In this document: positions 7,776-15,752 of the stretch, one piece after another
How the letters are laid out: the number at the start of each line of letters is the position of its first letter
Position numbering within the stretch: the stretch's first letter is position 1
Source: a virus
IMG/VR virus record: IMGVR_UViG_3300034064_000769
Span: 1-35,765 of that record
Direction: 5' to 3' (one strand)
DNA length: 35,765 bases
Made by a program: the position numbers and the translations under genes
Notes under the pieces: model-generated
Databases searched by the model: none
What the model saw: the letters and a program-made list of their open reading frames with translations, nothing else
What the model was told of the DNA's origin: nothing

Positions 7776-10700
7776 ATGAGTGATTTATCAAAGTTTTTAG
7801 TAGAGAGTATATTATTAGGAGAAGCGAGCAGTGTAAAGGACTTAGTTGTTGTTTACTCTGGTCGCTTTCAACCTTTTCATAAAGGGCACTTCGCTACTTA
7901 CCAAACATTAGTAAAAAAGTTTGGAAAAAATAATGTTTATATCGGAACCTCTGATAAAACAGACAATCAAAAATCCCCATTCAATTTTAAGGAGAAAGTA
8001 AAGGTAATGACCACTATGTTTGGTATCCCATCAAACAAAATAGCTCAGGTCAAAAATCCCTATGCTCCAACTGAAATCCTAAGCAAATTCAATAAAGAAA
8101 CTACTGCATTTATAACTGTGGTTGGTGAGAAAGATTCAAGTCGTTTGGGTGGGAAGTATTTTGAAAAATACAAAGATAGTATTGAATTGGAAGGATATGC
8201 TGATAGGGGGTATGTTTTTATATCACCAGCACAACCAAATGCAATTAGTGGTACTGATGTTAGGATTGGTTTAAAAAAAGGTAGTACTGAGGATAAAAAA
8301 GATTTCTTTGTAAAGAAAGCTTATGGTAAATTCAATCAATCAATTTTTGATATGGTTGTTGATAAACTTTCCAAATTACCAGAATCAATTAATTTAGATG
8401 AAGGTATTACATTAGATGTTGAAATCGGAGATACCATTTTAATGGGTAGATTTAAAAATAAAAAAGTTATTGTAAAAACTATTGGAAAAGATGAACATGG
8501 AATGCCAACTATCAATGGTAAAAAGGTAGCAACTTTTAGAATGATAAAGGAAGGATATCAAGTAATCTTTGAAGATGAAAATGATGATTCCAAATACACT
8601 CATATTGGACATGGTGTGTATAAACAAAAAGGTAAAGAGGATGATGAATCTTCTCCATCTTTTTCAAAGAATGATGGTGGTAAGTATGTTAAAATAGATG
8701 GAGCTAGTGATACAAAATCGGAACCATCTAAAGGAACTAAAGTAGCCGGTTCGGATATGTTTAAACATGCACCTGATGTTAAGCAAAAAGAAAAACCCAA
8801 AACTGAAATACCAAATGTTGCATTAGATAATGTAACTAAGGTATTACCAAAAGCAGATTCAGATACATTTAGTTCAGAATCGGATATTCCTAAAATTTCA
8901 AATAAGCAACAAAGAGAAATTTCAATGCAGATTGATAAGTTGGTTCAACTAACAAATCAGGCAAAAGAAAATGGTGAAGCAGCTCCTAATTACAATTTAT
9001 GTAAAATAACTGTAGCTGGAACAAACTTATATTGTGCTGGTAATGCTGGAATTCCTCGTGAGGAAATGCCACAATTTAAAGGCAAACCAACCGAAGGTTC
9101 ACCTGCGGCAAGTATGGAAAAAGATATAAATGGTGAAGTTGATACGGAACCAATGTTTAGAGAACTATTGAAAAGAAAGGGTATTAAAACTATCCAAACT
9201 GAATTACCATCGGATTCTCTAAAAGCAACTCAATCTGAATTAGTTGGTGCAAAGGTAGCTGGTATGGCAAAGGCATTAGAGAATGACCCGAATCATCCAA
9301 AGATTACTGCTCCAATCTATGTAAGTAGAGATGGATATGTAGTGGATGGTCATCATCGTTGGGCAGCTGTAACAACAAACGCAATTAGAGATGGGAAACC
9401 TGCTAATATGAAAGTTATTGTTATTGATGCCGATATAAAGGATGTGATACCAATGTCAAATAAATTTGCAGAAGAAATTGGTGTTGCTGCTAAAAAAGCA
9501 GATACTGGTAAAAACGAATCGGTAATTAACGAAATCCCAATGGCTGATTTACAACAAATTGATAAATACGCTGATAGACAATTAAATCCAATTGATATCG
9601 TTCTTACTGATAAACATTTTTTCGATAGATTAAATGATACGAGAAATGGTAAGGAAATATCAGCAGCAGAACTAACTGGGTTCTTTAAAAGATTAGGTAG
9701 AAATAAAAAGAAATTTGTTGAATTCTTAACTCAATACAACCAAGTTGTAGCAAAGGATAATAGAACTAATATCAATATACCATTTATGCTTCAAGCTAAT
9801 AAAGCTATTGCAAAAACTATAATGAGAAAAGGTGAATTCAAAACAACAACACCTGAATATAAATTTGAATCAGTAATTGCTGAAACGTTAGACTCTCATT
9901 TGGGGAAAAAACATGGTGTGGAATTGGATGTATATGAATATCCAGAATACTTAGAAATTCACAGAATAGTTGTTCCAAAAGAAAAAAGAAGTGAGGGTAT
10001 TGGTACAAAAGTAATGAATGATATTATTACTTATGCAAAGAAAACCAAAAAAGATGTATTCTTAACTCCATCATCTGATTTTGGGGGTTCTAAGGGAAGA
10101 TTAATCCAATTCTATAAATCATTCGGATTTAAAGATAATAAAGGTGGAACTAGAGATTTTAGAAGCAAAGAATCAATGAAATTGACTGTTGAAACAATCA
10201 AACATATTGATGGTAAGTGGGTGGTATATCCAAAGGATGGTGGTGATAGATTAGGAACACATGATACTAAAGAGAAAGCACTTAAGCAATTAAGAGCAAT
10301 TGAAATAAGTAAAAATGAAAATATTAATTCAAAAAATCATAAATCGGATGGTACAATAGACCATAATTTTTTACAACATCACAAATCGGGAACATATACA
10401 CCTGATATGGGATATGGTGCAGAATTGGATACAATTGATTTTGATGATAGTAAAAAAACAGAACCTGGTCATCAAACAAATACAAAGGATACCGAAGATA
10501 AAGGATATGAAATGGTTAAAAAATCAGTAGAAGAAGCATACACTAAAGGTAATATCTTTGGTGGTAAACTTAAAATAGGTGGAGTAGCAGTTCCATTAGA
10601 AGTTGAATTGATTGGAGCTGATAATAAGAAAAAAGTATTCATTGTAAAGGTTGTTCATATTGATTCAAAGTATCATTCTAAATTACCATCAAATGGAATA

Positions 10701-12248
10701 TTAGAAATACCTGCAAGAATATTCAGAACACCGGGTGGTGGTTGGTATAAAGTAAAAACCAAATCAGCATTTGAAGGAATTGGAATGGGTTACCCAGACC
10801 AAGCATGGATTGATAAACATAAAGAAGTTCTTAAAAGATTAAGAAAGAAATTTAACGCTGAGAAATTACAATATAACGAACCATACGCATTGGGTGGTGG
10901 GATTAGTGAAAGAGTAGAAAATGGTAAAGTAATTTGTGATAATTGTGGTTGGAGTTGGAAAATTTCTGAAGGTGGAAGTGATACCTATATGTGTCACAAA
11001 TGTGGAACTGATAATAACCCAAACATAACTGAGGGGTTATTAACTGAAGGTGGTGCGTATGGACATATGAATCATCCATTTGATACTGAAATTAACTTAA
11101 CATTTGGACAACTTAAAGATATTGTGAATCGTGCATTAGAAGGTAAGTTGGAATTGACAAGAGAAAAAACTGATGGACAAGCATTAGCAATCAGTTGGGT
11201 GAATGGAAGATTAGTTGCTGCTAGAAACAAAGGACATCTAGCTAATAGAGGTGAGAAGGCATTGGATATAAATGGAGTAGCTACTAAGTTTGCCGGAAGA
11301 GGTGAGTTAGAAAAAGCATACAACTTTGCTATGAGTGATTTATCAAAAGCAATAAAATCACTTTCAGAAAAACAAAGAGAAAAAGTTTTTAAGAATGGTG
11401 CATGTTTTATGAATTTGGAGGTAATATATCCAACTTCGGTAAATGTAATTCCTTATGGACAAGCACTATTAGTATTTCATGGAACAATGGAATATAATGA
11501 AGCTGGTATAGCAATTGGTGAAAATCAAGAAGCAGCTAAAGTTTTGGCTGGTATGATTAAGCAAGTAAATCAAAACGTACAATCGGCTTATACAATACAA
11601 GGACCTCCAGTTGTTAAGTTACCACAATCAAAAAACTTAACTTCATTAAAAGGAAAATATAGTGGACAGATTACAAAACTACAATCTAAGTTTAAACTAT
11701 CCGATACGGATGGTATTGCTGATTATCATCAAGCATGGTGGACTGATTTTGTAACTAAGAAATCACCATCTCCGATTGATAATAGAACTCTAATGGGATT
11801 GGTTAAGAGATGGGCATTCTATGATAAATCATTCCGTTTAGACAATAAAAACATTACCGATGCTAAAGTATTAAGTTGGGCAACTGGTATTGATAAGAAT
11901 GACCACGCTAAGATAGCAAAGGATAATATTAGACCTTTTGAGGATATATTTTTGGGTGTTGGCTCTGAAGTACTTTCATTTATGAGTTCAGTACTTACAG
12001 CAAACCCTGATTCTGCGGTTAGAGCTATGAAGGATAGATTAGATAAAACTATATCAGATGTTAAGACTGGTGGTGATGAAAAGAAGATAGCAAAACTTAA
12101 AATGGAATTACAAAGATTAAACGCTATTGGTGGAAAAGATAAAATAGTTCCAAACGAAGGTATCGTATTTGTGTACAATGGAAATACAATGAAACTAACA
12201 GGTACATTTGCACCATTAAATCAAATTCTTGGATTATTTTACGAATAG
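7776..12248 (+). CDS. Giant multidomain protein with capsid-targeting-like N-terminus; nucleotidyltransferase, ParB-like, GNAT and KxDG ligase-type domains
   Basis: A 1490-residue protein. Residues 1-16 (MSDLSKFLVESILLGE, then Ala17) look like a T4-type capsid-targeting peptide ending at a prohead-protease site. Apparent modules: NadM-like nucleotidyltransferase about 25-200 (GRFQPFHKGH at 29-38, ISGTDVR); small beta domain 210-260; disordered Ser/Lys/Asp-rich linker; ParB-like fold about 480-585 (VDGHHRW at 523-529); helical domain 587-700; GNAT acetyltransferase about 704-795 (RSEGIGTKVM); DUF2188-like segment about 804-843; zinc ribbon with Cys1054, 1057, 1073 and 1076; and a C-terminal nucleotidyltransferase/ligase-type domain with EKTDGQ (Lys1131, Asp1133, Gly1134) and MNLEVIYP (Glu1215). 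Sites of the form [LIV]xE then a new domain occur at E209, E586, E703, E920 and E1091. It has its own candidate late promoter. The best reading is a polyprotein packaged in the head; separate enzymes or adaptors would then be released. Individual activities are inferred from motifs. Confidence 0.7.
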   Translation: MSDLSKFLVESILLGEASSVKDLVVVYSGRFQPFHKGHFATYQTLVKKFGKNNVYIGTSDKTDNQKSPFNFKEKVKVMTTMFGIPSNKIAQVKNPYAPTEILSKFNKETTAFITVVGEKDSSRLGGKYFEKYKDSIELEGYADRGYVFISPAQPNAISGTDVRIGLKKGSTEDKKDFFVKKAYGKFNQSIFDMVVDKLSKLPESINLDEGITLDVEIGDTILMGRFKNKKVIVKTIGKDEHGMPTINGKKVATFRMIKEGYQVIFEDENDDSKYTHIGHGVYKQKGKEDDESSPSFSKNDGGKYVKIDGASDTKSEPSKGTKVAGSDMFKHAPDVKQKEKPKTEIPNVALDNVTKVLPKADSDTFSSESDIPKISNKQQREISMQIDKLVQLTNQAKENGEAAPNYNLCKITVAGTNLYCAGNAGIPREEMPQFKGKPTEGSPAASMEKDINGEVDTEPMFRELLKRKGIKTIQTELPSDSLKATQSELVGAKVAGMAKALENDPNHPKITAPIYVSRDGYVVDGHHRWAAVTTNAIRDGKPANMKVIVIDADIKDVIPMSNKFAEEIGVAAKKADTGKNESVINEIPMADLQQIDKYADRQLNPIDIVLTDKHFFDRLNDTRNGKEISAAELTGFFKRLGRNKKKFVEFLTQYNQVVAKDNRTNINIPFMLQANKAIAKTIMRKGEFKTTTPEYKFESVIAETLDSHLGKKHGVELDVYEYPEYLEIHRIVVPKEKRSEGIGTKVMNDIITYAKKTKKDVFLTPSSDFGGSKGRLIQFYKSFGFKDNKGGTRDFRSKESMKLTVETIKHIDGKWVVYPKDGGDRLGTHDTKEKALKQLRAIEISKNENINSKNHKSDGTIDHNFLQHHKSGTYTPDMGYGAELDTIDFDDSKKTEPGHQTNTKDTEDKGYEMVKKSVEEAYTKGNIFGGKLKIGGVAVPLEVELIGADNKKKVFIVKVVHIDSKYHSKLPSNGILEIPARIFRTPGGGWYKVKTKSAFEGIGMGYPDQAWIDKHKEVLKRLRKKFNAEKLQYNEPYALGGGISERVENGKVICDNCGWSWKISEGGSDTYMCHKCGTDNNPNITEGLLTEGGAYGHMNHPFDTEINLTFGQLKDIVNRALEGKLELTREKTDGQALAISWVNGRLVAARNKGHLANRGEKALDINGVATKFAGRGELEKAYNFAMSDLSKAIKSLSEKQREKVFKNGACFMNLEVIYPTSVNVIPYGQALLVFHGTMEYNEAGIAIGENQEAAKVLAGMIKQVNQNVQSAYTIQGPPVVKLPQSKNLTSLKGKYSGQITKLQSKFKLSDTDGIADYHQAWWTDFVTKKSPSPIDNRTLMGLVKRWAFYDKSFRLDNKNITDAKVLSWATGIDKNDHAKIAKDNIRPFEDIFLGVGSEVLSFMSSVLTANPDSAVRAMKDRLDKTISDVKTGGDEKKIAKLKMELQRLNAIGGKDKIVPNEGIVFVYNGNTMKLTGTFAPLNQILGLFYE

Positions 12249-12258
12249 TAAAAAATTC

Positions 12259-12268
12259 AATACTTATA
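12259..12268 (+). promoter_or_regulatory. Candidate phage late-promoter box (AATACTTATA)
   Basis: Copy of the recurring box with one mismatch at the first base, ending 24 nt before the ATG at 12293. Both this copy and the one at 2538 are followed by TATGAATATA. Confidence 0.45.
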
Positions 12269-12292
12269 TATATGAATATATAAGAACAATTT

Positions 12293-12970
12293 ATGGCTAA
12301 TACAGAATTTAAGAAAAGTTTCATGCATCCAACTCGTAGAAAGTTGGCTGATATGGTTCAGACTGGTGAATACGAAAAAAATACGCAAGTTGGATTCTCT
12401 AATATAAAAGAGGAAGTTTCCAGAACCATTGGAGATATTTGGGAAGATAAAGATGGTTATCTTTGGGAACAAAAAGAATATGGTAGAGTAAGACAATCTA
12501 AGAGTAGTGATACCATGTCTGAAGTTAGAAATTATTTACAACAAATTTCAAGTTGTAAATCAAATGATTGTGATGTTAGTGGTAACTACTCAAATGCAGA
12601 TAAGAAGTTAATTTCAAAGACTGGATATTGTGCTGGCTGTTTAGCTAGACGAGAATTTCAAATAAAACAAGATGGTTTATGGGAAGCATATAGTGAATAT
12701 AGAATTTATTCAAATATGGCAGCTTATGGTACGGATGTTTTGGAAAAATTAAACAACGCATATAAAGAGGTATCCAATATACATGAGTATGTAAACGAAG
12801 ATGGCTCAGTTGAAAGATGGCAAAATGATAAAGATGTAGAGCAGTTAAAAACTGAAATACAAAAAGATATTGATAGTGGTAAGTTGGAACTTATCGAAGT
12901 TATAGAAAAACGAAACGCAGCATATGAATTATTAAAAGATAAGAATTATGAATTGGTTTCAAAACTTTAA
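12293..12970 (+). CDS. Conserved Cys4 (zinc-binding) protein of unknown function upstream of terminase
   Basis: A 225-residue soluble protein. The N-terminus has a basic patch (FMHPTRRKLADMVQTGEY). Cys88-x4-Cys93 and Cys113-x2-Cys116 could form one zinc site. The C-terminal third is charged and helical (KTEIQKDIDSGKLELIEVIE). It is preceded by its own candidate late-promoter box and is the first gene of the segment leading to the large terminase. No small terminase (gp16) is otherwise evident, so by position it could serve that role, but I do not recognise gp16 sequence features and would not name it so. Confidence 0.7.
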   Translation: MANTEFKKSFMHPTRRKLADMVQTGEYEKNTQVGFSNIKEEVSRTIGDIWEDKDGYLWEQKEYGRVRQSKSSDTMSEVRNYLQQISSCKSNDCDVSGNYSNADKKLISKTGYCAGCLARREFQIKQDGLWEAYSEYRIYSNMAAYGTDVLEKLNNAYKEVSNIHEYVNEDGSVERWQNDKDVEQLKTEIQKDIDSGKLELIEVIEKRNAAYELLKDKNYELVSKL

Positions 12971-12980
12971 ATTTAATAAT

Positions 12981-13319
12981 ATGAAAGACAACAAATTGGT
13001 AATTTTATTGGTTATTATCGCAGTGTTAATAGGGTGGAGTATATTTACAACCAGCCAAATTAAAACTGATATAGCTGGCTATAATCAAAAAATTGATTCA
13101 ATCCAAAAGGATATTGATTCGGTTTATACAAAAAATGATTTGATAGATACTCAAATTGATTTAGTTGATACACATATCTCTAATGTAGATAAAGATATTC
13201 AACAAGTAACAAAAAACATAACTATAATTAAAAATAATACAGATGAGAAAGTTAATAACGTTGCTACTATTGGTAACATTGAGCTCGAGCGCTTATTCAC
13301 AGAAAGATACGCTAACTAA
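12981..13319 (+). CDS. Membrane-anchored coiled-coil protein, inner-membrane spanin candidate
   Basis: The start is chosen at ATG 12981, giving 112 aa (MKDNKLVILLVIIAVLIGWS); an upstream in-frame ATG at 12948 would place the gene inside its neighbour and add an unlikely polar extension before the membrane helix. A single N-terminal transmembrane helix spans about residues 6-24. The rest is a regular coiled coil with repeated I-D-S/I-Q-K-D-I elements. This N-in, C-out topology with a periplasmic coiled coil is the layout of Rz-type i-spanins. The next gene starts inside its 3' end in another frame (77-nt overlap), as often seen for spanin pairs. Function is inferred from topology and overlap only. 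Confidence 0.6.
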   Translation: MKDNKLVILLVIIAVLIGWSIFTTSQIKTDIAGYNQKIDSIQKDIDSVYTKNDLIDTQIDLVDTHISNVDKDIQQVTKNITIIKNNTDEKVNNVATIGNIELERLFTERYAN

Positions 13320-13662
13320 GAAAGATACAAGTGTTGTAGTTTTACCAACAAAAATTGCTAGATTAGTTTATCAAGACCTAATTCGTTTTGATGGAGCTAA
13401 ATTGGAGATTGTTGAATTAAATAAAACAGTATTACTTAAAGATGAACAAATAAGTTTATTTAAACAAAAGGATACTCTTAAAAACGAAAAGATTGGAAAC
13501 TTAGAATTAATCATTACTAAAAAGGATGAGCAGTTTTCATTAGAGAGACAAAAATCGGAAAGTTTAATAAAAGAACTAAAAGGACAGAAGTTTAAAACTG
13601 GATTTTATAAGGTAACTTCAATTGTTGGAATAATTGCAACTACAGTCCTTTTAATAAAGTAA
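13243..13662 (+). CDS. Exported coiled-coil protein with C-terminal membrane segment, spanin-like candidate
   Basis: A 139-residue protein. The N-terminal signal peptide has a basic start, a Leu-rich core and SSSAYS before Gln20 (A-x-S cleavage, the Bacteroidota-like ...YSQ form). There is no lipobox Cys. A Lys/Glu/Leu-rich coiled coil spans about 50-115, and a second hydrophobic helix about 121-138 (VTSIVGIIATTVLLIK) ends the protein. It overlaps the upstream membrane gene by 77 nt in a different frame. Signal peptide plus C-terminal anchor recalls a unimolecular spanin without the usual lipid anchor, or a Bacteroidota-specific lysis accessory. No lysozyme or holin is seen next to it, so the lysis role is only a hypothesis. 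Confidence 0.65.
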   Translation: MRKLITLLLLVTLSSSAYSQKDTLTKKDTSVVVLPTKIARLVYQDLIRFDGAKLEIVELNKTVLLKDEQISLFKQKDTLKNEKIGNLELIITKKDEQFSLERQKSESLIKELKGQKFKTGFYKVTSIVGIIATTVLLIK

Positions 13663-13665
13663 TTT

Positions 13666-15252
13666 ATGGCTGAAGTAAAGAAATCATTAAAACAAATTAT
13701 TGCTGAAGAATATCAAAAGTGTGCAAAAGACCCGATATACTTCATGCGAAAATATTGTATGATTCAACATCCGGTGAAAGGTAAAATACCCTTTCACCTT
13801 TTTCCGTTTCAAGAAGATACACTAACTCAGTTTAAAGACCATCGTTATAATATTATTCTAAAATCAAGACAAACTGGTATCTCAACATTGACTGCTGGTT
13901 TCTCACTTTGGAAAATGCTATTTAATGATGATTTTAACGTATTGGTTATTGCAACAAAGCAAGAGGTTGCTAAAAACTTAGTAACTAAGGTAAGGGTTAT
14001 GAATCAATATCTACCAAGTTGGTTAAAACTAACAACGGTGGAGGATAACAAATTATCACTTAGATATGCAAACGGCTCTCAAATCAAAGCAACATCTGCT
14101 GCTAGTGATGCTGGTCGTTCTGAAGCACTATCTTTATTAGTATTTGATGAGGCGGCATTTATCGATAAGATTGAAGATATATGGGTATCTGCACAATCTA
14201 CATTATCAACTGGGGGTAACGCAATTATCCTTTCTACACCAAATGGTGTTGGAAACTTTTTCCACAAAACTTGGGTAGGTTCTGAAGATGGAACAAACTC
14301 ATTTAATAATATTAGAATCCATTGGAGTGTACATCCTGAAAGAGAGCAAGCTTGGCGAGATGAACAAGAGGTTCTATTAGGAACAAAGGGAGCAGCTCAA
14401 GAGTGTGATTGTGATTTCGTATCTTCTGGAGATAGTGTAATCGAACCACAACTCCTACAATTTTATAAAGAAACATTTGTGCAAGACCCAGTAGAAAAAG
14501 GTGGATTTGATGGAAACCTTTGGAGATGGGAATATCCTAACTATAATAAAACTTACATAGTATCAGCTGACGTTTCGAGGGGAGATTCTTCGGATTACTC
14601 TACCGCACACGTTATTGATGTTGAAGCATCTGCGCAAGTAGCAGAATATAGAGGTAAGTTGGATACAAAGGATTTTGGAAATTTCTTAGTATCATTAGCA
14701 ACCGAATATAACAACGCACTATTGGTAATTGAAAACGCAAATATTGGTTGGGCAGCTATTCAACAAGTATTGGATAGGGGATATACTAATTTGTATTATA
14801 CATCTCGAGATTTAAAATATGTGGATGTGGATAATCAATTATCAAACAAATATCGTTCGGAGGATAGAAGTATGGTAGCTGGATTCTCAACCACATCAAG
14901 AACCCGACCTTTGATTATTTCAAAGTTGGAGGAGTATGTAAGAGAAAAATCAATCATAATCCGTTCAGTAAGAACCATAGATGAGTTATTTACATTCATT
15001 TGGAACAATGGTAGAGCTGAGGCAATGCGTGGTTATAATGATGACCTTACGATGGCATTAGCCATATCACTTTGGGTTAGAGATACATCACTTAGATTAA
15101 GACAAGAGGGTATTGATTTAACAAAACAAGCTATTAACAGTATATCATCATATACTTATAGTGGTGTTTATGGTGGTAACGATATGGATAGTAATCCTTG
15201 GCAAATGAACGTTGGGGATGGTAGTATTGAAGATTTAAGTAAATGGTTATAA
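13666..15252 (+). CDS. gene 17: Terminase large subunit (gp17-like)
   Basis: A 528-residue packaging motor. Walker A-type LKSRQTGIST lies at 65-74 (SRQxG is typical of T4 gp17 and relatives); Walker B LLVFDE ends at Asp161-Glu162; a coupling-type segment IILSTPNGVGNFF is at about 187-199. The RNase-H-like nuclease domain starts near 295 (YIVSADVSRGDSSDY, Asp302), with Glu356 (LLVIENANIG) and Asp459/460 (GYNDDLTMALAI) as the expected acidic triad. T4 gp17 is 610 residues, so this is a compact form. It starts 3 nt after the previous gene. It translocates DNA through the portal encoded just downstream and cuts the concatemer. Confidence is high from the full set of motifs. Confidence 0.95.
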   Translation: MAEVKKSLKQIIAEEYQKCAKDPIYFMRKYCMIQHPVKGKIPFHLFPFQEDTLTQFKDHRYNIILKSRQTGISTLTAGFSLWKMLFNDDFNVLVIATKQEVAKNLVTKVRVMNQYLPSWLKLTTVEDNKLSLRYANGSQIKATSAASDAGRSEALSLLVFDEAAFIDKIEDIWVSAQSTLSTGGNAIILSTPNGVGNFFHKTWVGSEDGTNSFNNIRIHWSVHPEREQAWRDEQEVLLGTKGAAQECDCDFVSSGDSVIEPQLLQFYKETFVQDPVEKGGFDGNLWRWEYPNYNKTYIVSADVSRGDSSDYSTAHVIDVEASAQVAEYRGKLDTKDFGNFLVSLATEYNNALLVIENANIGWAAIQQVLDRGYTNLYYTSRDLKYVDVDNQLSNKYRSEDRSMVAGFSTTSRTRPLIISKLEEYVREKSIIIRSVRTIDELFTFIWNNGRAEAMRGYNDDLTMALAISLWVRDTSLRLRQEGIDLTKQAINSISSYTYSGVYGGNDMDSNPWQMNVGDGSIEDLSKWL

Positions 15253-15275
15253 AATTATGTAAAGTTATATAAAAT

Positions 15276-15285
15276 GATATTTATA
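15276..15285 (+). promoter_or_regulatory. Candidate phage late-promoter box (GATATTTATA)
   Basis: Copy of the recurring box with one mismatch at the first base, ending 28 nt before the ATG at 15314. Confidence 0.4.
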
Positions 15286-15313
15286 TAGTATTAGATAATA
15301 TTTAGTCAAATAT

Positions 15314-15721
15314 ATGGAAAATTATACTTTAGAACTTTACAATGAAATCAGAGGCATTTTCGAAGAAGATGTTACTGAATATTATGTTGAAAACTACGAT
15401 GATTTAAAAGAATTCATAGAATTCTTAAAAACCATAAAGGGGGAAGTTAACGAAGCCGAATATCAGGGAAGAGAGGTAAAACTCAATAAACCGATGAGAG
15501 GTGATGTTAAGAAGTTTAAAGTATATGTTAACAATCCAAAAGGGAATGTTGTAAAAGTAAATTTTGGGCATGGCGGAACATCAGCAAAATCAGCAGGTGA
15601 AGAAACTATGAGAATTAAAAAATCAGACCCAGAACGAAGAGCATCATTTAGAGCAAGACACAATTGTGATACACCTGGTCCAAAAACAGGAGCAAGGTAT
15701 TGGAGTTGTAAAGCTTGGTAA
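15314..15721 (+). CDS. Small head-associated protein with C-terminal basic Cys/Arg motif (DUF5872-like)
   Basis: A 135-residue protein. The N-terminal 47 residues are acidic and helical and end in GEVNE47, then Ala48, matching the prohead-protease-like pattern seen in neighbouring head proteins. The C-terminal half (about 48-135) has a beta segment (VYVNNPKGNVVKVNFG) followed by KKSDPERRASFRARHNCD, then TPGPKTGARYWSCKAW. This domain recurs in T4-like phages and is, to my recollection, DUF5872; its role is unknown. Lying between terminase and portal with a cleavable N-terminus, it may be a processed internal head protein whose basic part binds DNA. That is inference. Confidence 0.75.
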   Translation: MENYTLELYNEIRGIFEEDVTEYYVENYDDLKEFIEFLKTIKGEVNEAEYQGREVKLNKPMRGDVKKFKVYVNNPKGNVVKVNFGHGGTSAKSAGEETMRIKKSDPERRASFRARHNCDTPGPKTGARYWSCKAW

Positions 15722-15752
15722 ATTAATAAAGGTTATAAAAACAAAAACAAAA

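Noticed and set aside
12948-12980. Upstream start for the membrane coiled-coil gene
   Set aside because: It would lie inside the previous gene and place a polar, aromatic extension before the membrane helix; ATG 12981 directly precedes a standard N-terminal anchor.
15666-15752. Longer portal start at 15666
   Set aside because: It would overlap the 3' end of the preceding gene by 56 nt and adds 29 residues that read like shadow translation of that gene; ATG 15753 has a normal A-rich leader.
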